The translations under genes and the position numbers were made by a program. The notes beneath the pieces were generated by a model. It did not search any database, was not told the origin of the DNA, and saw only the letters and a program-made list of their open reading frames with translations. A DNA stretch of 64,000 bases from contig WELB01000052.1 in assembly GCA_009602725.1 (NCBI GenBank), forward strand, positions 434,889-498,888, in the 5' to 3' direction. Source of the stretch: Spirogloea muscicola (Eukaryota; Streptophyta; Zygnematophyceae; Spirogloeales; Spirogloeaceae). The first letter of the stretch is position 1; each line of letters begins with the position of its first letter. Shown piece by piece: positions 43,035 to 54,508 of the stretch.

Positions 43035-44830
43035 GATTGTAAGAAGCACGTAGCTAATGAGCACCTATACTCAGATAGAAGTTCGACCTCTAGGACATGG
43101 ATCATGGGCTTTACAGCTTAAGAACAGTGATCAAGTGCACTTTGCAAGCTTCACCATCCCCGCAATTGCGATGCATGCATTGTGGTAATTCTACCAGTCT
43201 TATCGTTTTGCCAATGCATTAACACCTCAGCTTGATGAATGTCCCTTCTTGGCGGCAGCTCATTGCCAGTAAGCATGTCTGTAAGGATATTATGTTTGCT
43301 CGGCTGACTTAGTAAGATACTGAACAGCAATGTCAAAGTGTCAATTTGTCTTACAGACCGGCAGACATGACTGAGACTGGGTTCCTTGCAGAACAGATTG
43401 TCTTGGCCGAGCAGGCCCCTGCTTGAGCAACTGGAAGTCAGAATCATGACTCTTATCCCAGATCTTCTTCTTCTTGATTGAAGAACTGTTTTAAGACTTT
43501 GAGATTGTGAAGTCGCTGGAGTAGATATTACTTTATTTTTTTGTTAACAATGATTCTACTTATTTTTGGTGATGCGTCGTTGTATAGTCAAACATAAAAA
43601 CTCATAAAGAAAACACATAGCCAAACAAAATTGTGTCAGATAGGTAAAGAGATATAATTGAGGCATCTTACCTCGTCTTCTTTTGTATGAAGTCTTAGAC
43701 CATCTCTGTGCAGCCTGAGTATTTGTGGTACAAATGAGTCGATTTGCTCCAAATACCATAGGCACACAAATGCGTGAATGCACCGAGGCCCGTGGAAATG
43801 CAAAGAAGTGACGGGCCATGCTCTAGAATTGAGGTAATTGCCAGTGAAGGATGTCATACGACAGAACAATAGCTCAGATGTGCTTAGATCTATTTGTCGT
43901 GAGTGGTCCATGTGAAGGGCTTCCATGTGAAGGGCTTCCAGAGAGGTAGACTATATTGATGTATTGGAAACCACAGCAATGCGCTCTTGCTGCCAGCGCT
44001 TGGGCTGCCGGACCAGTCGTGACGCTGCAGACACGGAGCTGCTCTCCAATGATAAAGTTGGCCTACCCTGGCTGGCCCCCCGGCTGGCCAGTGGCAGGCC
44101 GCCTGGCAAATCGATTCTGCTCCGAGCAACACCAGTGGCTGTCCATGGCTGTCTTGCTGTCATGGCCGCGGGCCTGTGAATAGCGGGCGCCCAAGTGGCC
44201 CTGAAGGCAGCTAACAGCCTGGCAAGCACATGGCGTGCTCAGTCACGCTTCGAAGTAAGGGCCATAGACTGAACAGCAGAGGACTTCCTCCTAGCCCTGT
44301 GTAGCCTTGCAGTCGCAAGGCTGTGCTCGAATGGGACTCCCCAACAGCTGCCATTCAGCTGCAGATGAAGACTTGGTAGAGAGGAAAGGCTAGCGACAGC
44401 TAGCTGAGGCTGTATGTAGCCTTCTCCAGCAGCATCTCGTCTTTCTCGCACTTGCTTTATTATGCACTGAGGATCACGAACATAGGCCATCTGCATTGCT
44501 CCAGGAGCAACTTCATGTACGTCTTTCACTTCAATCACGTGAAGAACCTGCCAGTAGCACCCGAGCTTGCACGCCAGTAGCACCCCAGCTTGTCGGGAGA
44601 CAAGCTCTCCCGACAATTGCATCGCATTTCAGCCAGCCAGCTTTGGACTCAACAATGGAGACCATCAACACTGCAAAGAATCCCAATTTCCTAAGTCTGT
44701 ACATGTATCGCTTGATCGTTTTCATTCATAATGAGCCTTTGGAAAGGCAGCCATGCATTACCTTGTAGGCCTGGGTATGACTGCGACCCTGCAACATGCA
44801 AGAGGTCGATCTTCGAAAGTGTCATTTCCA
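43035..44830. other. No gene recognised
   Basis: 3' flank of the RNase II gene, then AT-rich sequence (43450-43900) with a duplicated CCATGTGAAGGGCTTC near 43909. A GC-richer stretch at 43980-44240 has open frames on both strands but no family resemblance. Confidence 0.4.
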
Positions 44831-44841
44831 TGCCCCATAGA

Positions 44842-44880
44842 AGAATTTCGTGTATTTTAAACAATCGAAGGCCAGTATAT
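44842..44880 (-). mobile_element. Family A LINE 3' terminus, minus strand
   Basis: GAATTTCGTGTATTTTAAAC followed by CGAAGGCC is the reverse complement of the family A end. Only the last 35-40 bases are present. Confidence 0.6.
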
Positions 44881-45850
44881 AGGTATGAGTCCCTTGCCTC
44901 TGATTGTTAGGTGAGTACCTGTGCTGAGCAAGTGACTCAATTTCAGGCTTGGTCTAAATTTATGCTAAAGTAGTGACAGTGGCTGTAGACCGGAAAGAAG
45001 CTTGAAGACGTCTGACCTCTCACAAGCCATGCCACCCATGGTGGAGATGACAATCATCGTGTGACTATGCATGCCAGTGTACGTGTATTGTATGTCGCGT
45101 TATTCTTACATATGTGAAATACTTCTGTTTCTTGGAGTCCTGCTCAAGTCTGGCACGCTTTACATACTAAGTCCAGTGTCGAGTGTTATGTGCTGCACAA
45201 CGGAACCTTCACTTCCAGTCTGACCTCGCTTGCGTCTGAGCCGTGCATGATGAGAGACTGGTCCATCGGCCCCGAGAGTACAGATTGCAAGTTGCATGGT
45301 ATGCGCGAAGCTGAAGCGGCAGTGCATACTTGTCTGTGTCACGGAATTGAAGCAGCCGTGATATCTAGGAGCATGGTCGTGTTCATGAATCGAGGGTGAA
45401 CGAGTCACAGCGTATGTTGTGACACGTACAAGATGATGCAGTAGAGCTCATATACACAACACATACAACTGTGCACCTGAGTAAGTATCTGGCCATGGAG
45501 AATCCTTCGAAGTCAGGTGGAGTGAGCGCTCTTCGTCACTTGAAGGCAGCTACTGCCTCCAGGTGAATGCAGAATGGCAAGAGCCGAGGAGCTTGTCAAA
45601 AAGTTCGACTACTGTCAATGGACGTCAACCATTAGTATCGGGCAGCTCGTAAGGACGCATCGATAGTAAAGTCCAAGCTACCAAGACGGGGTAAGACCAT
45701 CTAGAGAACGCGGCAATCTTCAGAAGGTCAAAGGCACAGACTGGGGCTCGCCTGGGCGACGCCATCTCACTACTCATCACTTGCAGCCTGTTAATGAGGA
45801 TGCGGAAGCTGCTGATGAGGGAGGACAATAGACTCCTGTGGCCCTTGTCC
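44881..45850. other. No gene recognised
   Basis: Short frames occur on both strands near 45160-45410 and 45625-45850, but none resembles a known protein. Confidence 0.35.
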
Positions 45851-45859
45851 ACTCCTATT

Positions 45860-46340
45860 GAGCTGGCCTTCGACAGCCATCACCTCATTTGGAAGAGCTT
45901 CTTCTTCCTTCAATTCATTCGCATCACGGGCCTCCTCTCTAGATTCTAGTAACTCATGCGATAAGCAAGAGATAGGGACCAGTGCGCACGAAACGGAAGG
46001 AAAGCCAGGCCGAGCCGTTGCACTGTTCAGGCAAGAAGACTAGTGCAAAGAATGGGGAGGTGGGCGGCTGAGATGGCATGAGATGCAATTGGTGGGGTCT
46101 CAAGGGACAGGCGTACAGGGTCGCGAGGGCTGTGACCCGAGGCTGATCAACTTAGATAATCAGGTAGTGACCTCTAGTCAGCAGTAGCAAGTCAGAAAGA
46201 CCAGCCGCCGGAAAGCAGTCCCCTTGACGAGAGCCACAGGCTGCAGCTAGAGCACGGCCAGCACTGAGATGCAAGGCGTGGGCCATGGACCGAACTTAAA
46301 TAGCGCTTGTCCTACGCTTGTCCTGCGTATTAGCCCAGGA
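45860..46340. mobile_element. Family B tail (+), module M (-) and LINE coding end (-)
   Basis: A plus tail (45860-45915, ending GAGCTTCTTCTTCC) faces a minus-oriented module M (45980-46060) and a minus-strand coding end (46300 to about 46155) that translates as SMAHALHLSAGRALAA ... LSDLLLLTRG. The arrangement resembles 37.4-37.57 kb and 53.1-53.4 kb. Confidence 0.65.
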
Positions 46341-46539
46341 GACTGACGGTGGCGGACCGCTGCTGCAGCAGCAGAAGAGTGGGGCCCCAGTGGACGGTGG
46401 CGCGTAAGCTTAGGCGCTGCCACCCAACAGATGGGAAGCTCCGGGAGCTCCGGCGGCTCCACCCACCCGCCACTTGAGTCCGTGTGTGCTTTTAACGCGT
46501 TCCTGGCCCCTTCCGAACTTGGTTTTATCTCTCTCTGGG

Positions 46540-47520
46540 CCCATTCCTTTTGGGCTGGCTTCTCCCAGCCACCAGTCAATTCGGCCGCGCTTCCTCTCTG
46601 GGCTGGCCAATAACAGCCATCGTCCTTCCTGGAAGGGTTTTTCTTCTTTTTCTGGGCTGCCCAAATTACACCATCGCCCTCTACTGGGAAGTGTCTTCTT
46701 GTCTTCTCTCTTTTCTTTCTTTGAGAGAGCCACTTTCATTCGTCCGGGAAGGAAGTAGCTCTTCCAGAACAACAGGGGGGTTTCAGAGGGGGCGATGGCT
46801 GCTATAGTCAGCCTTGACCCCATCGACCCTTTGTTCATTCTTATTTATGGGCTGGCCTCTCCTAGCCACAGCCCGTCTCCTCTCTCTCGTTAGCCCAAAC
46901 AAAGGCTTCATCCGATTTTTGGCAGTGGCTGTGAGAGGGGCTGGTCCAAAGGAATATACAGTACAAGGTCTGTAAAGGGCCGAGGAAGGAGGAGCCCAAA
47001 CGACGATGCATGTGGCCATTGACTGCGCACCGTGTGGCCAGCTGGAGCGGGTTGGCGCGCACCGTGACCTGGCGGGAGGCAAAGAACAACGGCGGCTGTG
47101 CGTCTGCCGCGTGGAGCGGCGGGCCGCGCCAAGGTGGCCTTCTTGCGAAGGAGGGGAGCTGGGCCCAATCGGAGGAGGGGGATGAAAAGATTCCGGGCCT
47201 GCGGATGAGGCGCTGCGCTGAGCCAACCGCATCTCTGCCGCCGGCACGGCCCCACTCCCGCCCCTCCCCCTTCCCGAGATGCGGCCGCGCGAGTACGGAC
47301 CTGCCCGCCCGCTCGGGCCGGGGTGTGGAGTGGCCGGCCGCTCTTCTTTTGTGGACTGGCTTTTCACTGGACTGGCTTCGCAGCCTTCGAAAATCACAGC
47401 CACCGCCCTCTCGTGGAAGCGTCTTGTGCTCACCCGTGGGTATTGATGTCACCTTAGGCACCTTAATTTTTTCGCAGCCCTTGCCCCCATTGGGAGTGCC
47501 ACTTCTCTTACTTTAGGTAT
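46540..47520. mobile_element. Cluster of family B tails and fragments
   Basis: Plus tails occur near 46545-46600, 46600-46650, 46650-46745, 46845-46870, 47345-47430 and 47470-47510. A minus tail occurs near 46925-46985. GCTCACCCGTGGGTATTGA at 47428-47446 is a LINE coding end immediately 3' of one tail. The GC-rich stretch 47000-47340 between them holds no recognised gene. Confidence 0.55.
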
Positions 47521-47534
47521 ATTTAGCCTTGTTT

Positions 47535-47960
47535 AGTCTGCAGTAGCCTTCGCCTGAACAATGTACTGGCTTGAATTGGCCTCCCTTTCATTTCATGCGC
47601 CCCGCACGCCTTCTCTCTCTCTTGTGGAGGAGCTGCTTCTTCCCGCTTCCTCCCCGAAGCGGGAAGATGTGCTTACCTTTGTACTTGGCCACACATGGCC
47701 TCCCCATCTCTTAATACACACGCATTCCCCGAAGGCGCCCGCGGCGCTGGCGCTCGGCAGCACTGCGCTCCCCCATCTTTCTCGTCTTCTCTTTCCTTCG
47801 GATTTTGTTAATTCTTTCTCCTGGGCTGGTCTCTCCGAGCCACCGCCCTCCTGGAAGCGTCCTTTCTTCTTGGGCCCCTTCGGACCTTGAGGCATCTGAG
47901 CATTGCTTTCGGGCTGGCTTTCCACAGCCCTCACCCCCTTTGGATGGCTTCCCACAGCCC
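47535..47960 (+). mobile_element. Module M, LINE 3' UTR fragment and further tails
   Basis: Module M (47545-47625) is followed by GATGTGCTTACCTTTGTACTT (family A-like UTR, 47663) and family B tails at 47822-47870 and 47905-47955. Together they form the distal upstream region of the next gene. Confidence 0.55.
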
Positions 47961-48189
47961 TTCCCCACTCTCCGGCGACTGGCGGCAACGGTCACCCATC
48001 CCTCGGACGAGAGGCGGTCAAACCGCGCCGCCGCTAACCCCCCCACCCATTCCACTCGAAGGCGGCCCAAGTCCGTAGCTCTGCTTGCCCTTGGTACTTG
48101 CATTATTGTCGCCACGTCTCCGGAACACTCCCGCGCGGACCAGCTCGCTCCCCCCGCTCCGGCCCGGCCCGCCCCCCCAGGCCGCCGCC

Positions 48190-51100
48190 ATGGCGCATCC
48201 CGCAGCGGCCGCCGCCGTCGCGCTGGTGCTGGCTCTGGCGCTGGCGCACACCGCGGCCGCCGCCACCATCAAGCAGGCGCTGCTGCTCACCTTCGACGGC
48301 CTGCACGCCCAGGACCTGACGTACTACATAGCCACGCACCCGCGCTCCCAGCTCGCGGCACTCAAGGCCAACGGTGGGCTTCCCCCCCCTCCGCCTCCAC
48401 CTCGTCGCCCTGCTTGCCAAGCTGCAGGGCGTCATCAGCTTTGTCTGTCTAAGTAGCTAAGGCAGGCTCCGAGCTCTTACCTCTGCCTTTTAATCCTCGC
48501 TCCATGTCCTCGTCGGCCAGCTGTGGCCTAGGCTTGCCTGCTGGTCGCGTCGTACTCTGTGCTCAGGAAATTATTTTTAGGAGCTAAGGCTTACCATTGT
48601 AAATCCATGGCCCGAACTCTGTTACCCTTCCCTTGTCAGGCATTTCTTGGACTTGAAATGCTTTGGAGTGCTTTTTCTAAATTGATTTTGGCTGTTCGGG
48701 AGCCTTTCCTTAAGCGCTCGCTGCTGATTGGATAGTGCCACTCTCTTGTTTTGCCACAATGACAGGTATTCACTACCCAAATGCAATGGGGTCTAAGCCC
48801 TCAGACTCTTTTCCGGGTCTGCTCAATGTACTTACTGGCGGCTCTCCTAGGTCGCACGGAGTATATTATGATGTCTCTTATGATAGCACACTGTCTCCTC
48901 CTGGATCTGCGTGCAAGACGGTGGGCACGGTCGTCACCTTCGACGAAGTAAGCAAGCACTTGCCAGACTGGACTGTCTGCCAGTAGCAACCATTGCAAAG
49001 TATGCATTTGTAGTCTGCTCTTGTACTTGTCGTGCTCAGTCTGCAGAGCGCATGTAGCACATGATGCATCAGAAAAGTCCCCTACGGCGATCAAGCCTTT
49101 TCTACTCGGTTTGTACCAAGTCCTGAAGAATGAGGCTTATTACCAGGATAGGTAGATATTTGTGTCCCCTGCTGACTTTTACAGTAATTGCAACATTCGT
49201 CAGAGTATCGACTTCAATAGCACTGCTCTATTTTCTGGCGGGATTGACGTCTCGCAGCTGCCATTGGATCCCAAGAATAAGTGCACACCTGTGGTTAGTG
49301 GAGCCTTTCTTTGCTTTCTTCAAGTGCTAGAGTTGCATGTTGACTAGCACTGTCATAAGCACTGAGCTTGATGGGAGAATGATTGATTTGAAAGCTCTTG
49401 AGTCAAGTGTTAATGACACCACAATCAACTGCGAGAGGCGAACCTGATGGATGTGGCAGGACAAGCAGAAATCATTCTGTTTTTGTGTTGGATTGCTATC
49501 CATAGATTGAGGCTGTTACAGCGGATAAGGAGCTGAGATAAGCAGGTGGCTACAAGAGGCTGACAACATGTCTAAGTAGACTGACCTCATCAAGTTACTG
49601 CCACATGTGCAGTATCCCCATCAATTTCTGCGAGCTAACACCATCTTTGAGGTTGCCAAAGCTGCCAAGCTGAGAACCGCTTGGGCAGACAAGCATCCAG
49701 CCTATGATATCGTCAATGGTCCTTCTGGCAAGGGCGTTGATGACCTTTACACGCCGGAGGTCAATTCAGTTCCTTCAACTCAATTTGGCTCACCCATCAT
49801 GACTTATGACAGCCTGCACACTGCTGCTATTCTCAGACAGGTGTGCCCTTTACTTACCAGGTCTCCCTTAGACTAGCCAGTGTGCAAGCGAGTGAGTAGG
49901 TAGTCGTAGTGAAGCCGCGGCAAGTCCAGTAGCTGTTGCAGACTGTTGTCCTACTTGTCATTGCTATTCCAAAACAGATCTGACTTTTGATACACCAGCA
50001 CTGCAGATGAAAGAGAAGGCAGGAACTACGGGCCTCATCTATATATATTAAGCACAACATGCATATAGAAGAGCCAGTGCTATAACGTACTGAGAGGCCA
50101 CTCACATTACAGCCCAAGGCTCTCGTCTCATAGATCAGCACTTCATATCTCATACAATGTGCACCTGATTGGTGTCAGATCAACGGCTTCACATCGAATG
50201 GCACAGCCTCTAAAACCCCCAACATATTTGGAGGAAATTACCAGACCTTGAGTTATGCTCAGAAGAATCCAGCCCCTGGTGGCTATCGAGGTCCCAATAA
50301 TTTGCCTGGCCCGGCTGTGGAGCAAGCTCTGTCTTTCTTGGATGGCACTCTCAAGCAATTCGTCAGAGCCTTGCAGGCCAGGGTAAGGTTGCTGATTTTG
50401 TAATTTGTGCTTGTCTCATGATTTGTACTGCAGGCCGAAGTACTGACGTACACCGATGTACTTGTGCAAGTACTTCGGTGTAGATTGTTGGATGGTTGGT
50501 TCCCGGTTGCCAGACAGTTGGATGGCATTATGCTGGAAATTAGCGGTGATTTACATTCTGGATGTTTACTGACAAGCAGCCTCTTCATTGATCTCCAGAG
50601 ATTGTACTCCTCCACGCTCATTGTCATCTTTGCGAAGCATGGCCAATCGCCACTGAATGGATACTTCCGCAGGATCATTTCAGCTGACATAGGGGACACC
50701 ATCGCCACAGTCAGCAAGACTGAACCTGCACAGGTGAGGTGTTTTTCGTGCGACTTGTTGCTGTTCTGCTGGTTTTAAGGTTGTGACTGATTTGTGGGTA
50801 GGGTAGGCAAGCCTCATATGATACCAGCTGGGAAAGGCAAGCTGACAAGTTCATGAGAAGTTAACAACATTTGACTGAGCAGCCTCTACCATGTCCCTGT
50901 CCATGCATCAAACTTGTCCAGCAATACTTGTTTGACCAACTTACTTGTTGCTTGTGCTTTTTGACCAGGTTACTGCTGATGACATTGCCTTGATCTGGCT
51001 CAATGATCCCTCCACGACTATAGCTGTTGCTGCTGCTCTTGTAGCCAACCGCACTGCATTGGGCATTGCCGAGGTTTTGACAGGCTATCAGATCCAATTA

Positions 51101-51560
51101 AGGTTTGGTAATACTGCCAATGTGAGTAAACCCACCCATGTTCATACACCCTCCAATTATTACCCATTCAGTCTTGAGAACGTCGTCATCAGGACCGCAG
51201 GCACTTGGCAAGCGGTTCTCCAGGTGGCCAGCACTAGACCTACTAGATCTTTGACCTGAGACCCGTTGATTTTGCTGGCAGGATCCGCGCATTCCCGATA
51301 TCATTGTCCTGCCAATTCCTGGAGTTATTTATGCAGGAGCATCGGCCACCAAGATTGCCGAGCTCGGCGGCTTCCATTTAGATGATGTCAACACAGGCCT
51401 CTTGATCTCTAACCCCAAGCTCTTTCCCACTGGCAAGACAGTGTATGCAGAAGTCTCTACCTCCTCCATTGGTCCCACTGTCCTTCAGGCCCTTGGTCTC
51501 AAGCCATCAGCTCTGCAGGCTGCCACCGCTGAGAGTACTCCCATCCTTCCTGGTTTCTAG
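48190..51560 (+). CDS. Alkaline-phosphatase-superfamily protein (phosphodiesterase/NPP-like), likely inactive, 8 exons
   Basis: Exons: 48190-48373, 48766-48947, 49204-49293, 49613-49840, 50179-50382, 50599-50733, 50969-51121, 51282-51560, giving about 484 residues. Residues 1-25 form an Ala/Leu signal peptide (ALVLALALAHTAAAA), so the protein probably enters the secretory pathway. The fold signature is clear: LLTFDG (D36), SKPSDSFPGLLNVLTGG, GVYYDVSYD, SDKHPAYD-like ADKHPAYDIVNGPSGKGVDDLYTPE, IFAKHGQSP (H310) and VIYAGASATKIAELGGF. Active relatives, as I remember them, carry a D and H in a NEIDG-x2-H-x-G motif and a H in EHGGF. Here those positions read QINGFTSNG (N230, no H) and ELGGF (L420). 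Loss of three metal ligands suggests a pseudoenzyme or altered chemistry. Confidence 0.85.
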
Positions 51561-51844
51561 TTGGCTCCTAGAAGGCCAAAATAAGCTGCGGCAAGGCATA
51601 CATCAATTTGCCTTAAATGCAAGCAATTTTGCATGGCCATAATATTCTGAGCTTGCTCGGCATCTGGTTCGGCAACATCAGTAAGGCTTTGGTTCGCAAC
51701 TTTATGACTAGACTCTATTACCAAGAAGTAGTTCGAGGCAGAGTTGGAGAAGCTGCTACCAATTTGTGTAGGCAGCCTTCACGCGTCTTGCATAAAGAAC
51801 GTATGCAAGATCATGTGCACCTTCTGAATGAAGGGTGAGATGTC
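51561..51844. other. 3' flank of the phosphatase-like gene
   Basis: An open frame runs across 51617-51838 without family resemblance. It is probably 3' UTR. Confidence 0.4.
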
Positions 51845-52450
51845 TCAGGTGCCTTTGAAATCAACAAGCAGACTACAACTATGGCTTTCAAGAAATACAA
51901 CCACTTCTACCTGTTCACTTTCATAAGTCATTGTCAAGTGCACTGACCCACGTGCATGACTCTTTGCAAGTGGCATAGGCAGCCGCAAGACCACAGTTCC
52001 CACCACCAGGTGCTGGCGGGCTGAAGATCGAAAGGAGTCAACTGCAATGATGCTAAGATTGGTGGGCCTAACTATCAGCGGGCCACTGTACCTTGGCAGA
52101 CCCTGATGCTCGTCTGTGCACGCAACAACATAAGCTGTGCAGAGACTCCAAAGCTCAGCTCTTCTCTGTCCAGTTTCTTCAATATGTGGCTTGGTGCCAC
52201 CTTGTGCCTGCTGTAGCTTTGCAAGCCAGAGTGCGGCTGTGCCTTTGCTTGGGGATCTGCGGCAGGTAAGGAGATACAGGCCCTGCCTTGTGCAGCAGCC
52301 TTGAGTATTTCGCATGGTCGGTACCTCCCATGATCTTGAACCACACGTCTTGGTGCACTTGTGCATCTTCGACCTGGTAGAAGCTGCAGAAAAGCCCTCG
52401 TATTGCTTGGGTACCAAGCCTGACGATTGCGCCAACAGTGCAAATACCAT
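51845..52450 (-). CDS. Unassigned ORF, 201 codons, no intron
   Basis: An ATG-to-stop frame without recognised domains. The last third has alternating hydrophobic residues typical of beta strands (LSIIAVDSF, HLVVGTVVLRLPMPLA, SVHLTMTYESEQVEVVVFLE), suggesting a real structured segment. The first half is Cys/Arg/Ser-rich and less convincing. A second frame over 52075-52443 is also open. It could be the last exon of a longer minus-strand gene. No function is proposed. Confidence 0.33.
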   Translation of the reverse strand: MVFALLAQSSGLVPKQYEGFSAASTRSKMHKCTKTCGSRSWEVPTMRNTQGCCTRQGLYLLTCRRSPSKGTAALWLAKLQQAQGGTKPHIEETGQRRAELWSLCTAYVVACTDEHQGLPRYSGPLIVRPTNLSIIAVDSFRSSARQHLVVGTVVLRLPMPLAKSHARGSVHLTMTYESEQVEVVVFLESHSCSLLVDFKGT

Positions 52451-53150
52451 CTTGCCTGAGCGTTGGAGATCAGGTGCCTGTGACTTCAGTCGACGATTGG
52501 GCCTCTCAGGAAGTCAGTCACCACAAGTGGGTGCAAGTTGTCAGCCACGGCTGGAGACGCCTCGAGCTACACTGCCGACTGCTAGCTCCTTACTTGGCAC
52601 CCAGCTGCTCACAGGTTTTGGCACCCATGCCTATTCAGGCTGCTGGCAGACCATCGAGAAGACTCGGCTGGAACTTTTCGCCTGCGGCGGAGGGCGGGCG
52701 GCGCGTAGTGGTGACCTGGCGAGCTTGGCGCAGGAGGGCGGTGAGTTTGAGGCCAAAGGCAGCAGAGCGTCGGTGGGAGGTGGTGCTGGCGGAGCTTCTC
52801 GGCGACCAAACACCAACGGCGAGGCGGTGGCGGAGCCCGGTGGAGCTCCGCAACGCGGCAGACGGGAGACGGAGTGCGCATTGACATGGCGAGGGGTTGC
52901 TGCAGGCGTCTTGAGGGGCCCGTCTCCCGACATGCGGCGACGCCGGGAAGCGAGGCGGGCCCGCCCCACGGCGCGGCCCGGGCGCATGCACGGGCCCCCC
53001 CGCGGCCCGGCGGGCTGGCGGTGTCACCACCGGCGTCGGGATGACGCTGATGGCTTCCCGTCTTTCCGACCCTGCCCATTATCTCGGACCCTGCCTACTA
53101 CTTCCCAGCCACCAGTCAAACTGGCCGCGCTTTCCTTTTCGGATCGGGCT
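52451..53150. other. GC-rich region, no gene assigned
   Basis: Several long frames are open in all phases because of high GC, so none is reliable. The stretch 52640-53050 has the look of a CpG-rich promoter. A decayed family B tail (CAGCCACCAGTCAAACTGGC) starts at about 53105. Confidence 0.35.
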
Positions 53151-53440
53151 GGCCTTTCACGAGGAATGGGGCGGGCCGCATGAAACTAAACGGAGGCCGA
53201 TTTAAGCCATTGAGCCACTACTGTTCAGGTAGAAGCTAGCGCACAAGTGGGGCTACATATGGAAAATGATGAAGCCCTATGCTAAGGGGGCCCAAGGTTC
53301 CAGTGTGAACGCATGCTGAAAGGGGACGTCAATACCCACGCGTGAGCACTTGCCAGTCTGACAGGCTAACTTGGGGAGCCACAGCACCGGCACGAAAGCC
53401 AGTGGCCTGACTTAGAGCGCGCCAGCAAGCTGATGAACAG
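53105..53440. mobile_element. Family B tail (+) facing module M (-) and a LINE coding end (-)
   Basis: Plus tail fragment 53105-53160, minus module M 53163-53265 (GGGCGGGCCGCATGAAAC, TACTGTTCAGG, GGGGCTACAT) and minus coding end 53320-53430 (complement of GCTCACGCGTGGGTATTGAC). Confidence 0.6.
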
Positions 53441-54508
53441 CCCGAGCTTGGGAGCGCTGCAAACTTAGCGAAAGCCGCATTCTGTGAAGTGCAACTAATG
53501 CCTGCGGGATGCTAGTGTGCCCCAAGCTGCCCCCCCCCCCCCTGCGACGACATATGTCAAGGAGCTGGCTCAGATGCTGGAGGAGGGAGGACCATTTCTC
53601 TCCGTAACCGCCAATTTACATTCATAGCGCACGAATTCAATTGGTCACTCACCTTGGGGGTGGTCCTTGTGAAGCCTCTCCTTTTCGCGCACACTGCCTC
53701 AGCCACTCAGTCGGAGAATGATAAAAAGCACCACTTGCGATCGTTGCCTTGTTCTTCAAAGAGAGCACTACTTGTCTTACTGCTCTCAGGAGGTAGAAGC
53801 GGACGGATGCCACCTTACAATACACGGCCGCTGTGCACGCTCCCCACAATGAGCAGTCGATGGCTCTTCATTTTCGAAGGGACCAAGACCATCATTGTAG
53901 ACTTAGGCTCCTTGGATGGTAAACAAGGTCGGCGCATTTGCATCAGTACCCACCTTCAGTGGTGATGTGATTGTCTGGCTTTGCTCTACAACCAGAGTGC
54001 AAACGATAGCCACCACCAAAAAGAGTCGAGCAGGGATACTGAGAAGCCAGGCCATCGTTGACTCCAGGAAAAGCTCAGGCTCCTCACATGAGTGAAGAGC
54101 AAACAGGAAGCTTGATGAGCTGCAACTGGAGGCAATGGTGCCAACATCAGGCACGCCAACTTTCAGATCTCAGGTCCTAAGATGAGCTCCTTGTGAAGTA
54201 AGTGCCCCACTGAAACCCTTGCAATTGCATATGAGAAGGAGAGAACCTACACTGGAAAGTCTCGCAAGGAACAAAATCGAACCACGCACAGGCGAAACAA
54301 GGTAACAGCGAATGAGAAGTCATAGCAACCTAGTTTCTGAGGTGGAACTTAACAAGCATTGTCAAGCCAACAAAAACCATTGAATACTCAAGGAGGCAAG
54401 ATAGCATCTTCGTCAAGACTGCACTCAATACCCCGCCGACAATGAGTTCCCCGACTAACATTTACAACCAACGCTAGTCGAGAACTACCGGGCAGCAGGT
54501 GAGGAGCT
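53441..54508. other. No gene assigned
   Basis: A C homopolymer lies at 53530-53542. On the minus strand near 54053-53950 a short frame starts MAWLLSIPARLFLVVAIVC, like a signal peptide, and meets a donor-like AAGGTGGGT, but no second exon could be found. Confidence 0.35.

Noticed and set aside
43951-44229. Minus-strand 92-codon ORF
   Set aside because: No ATG start, no domain, and similar open frames occur on the other strand.
52314-53183. 289-codon plus-strand ORF
   Set aside because: High GC keeps several frames open; no domain is seen and its end lies in a LINE tail.
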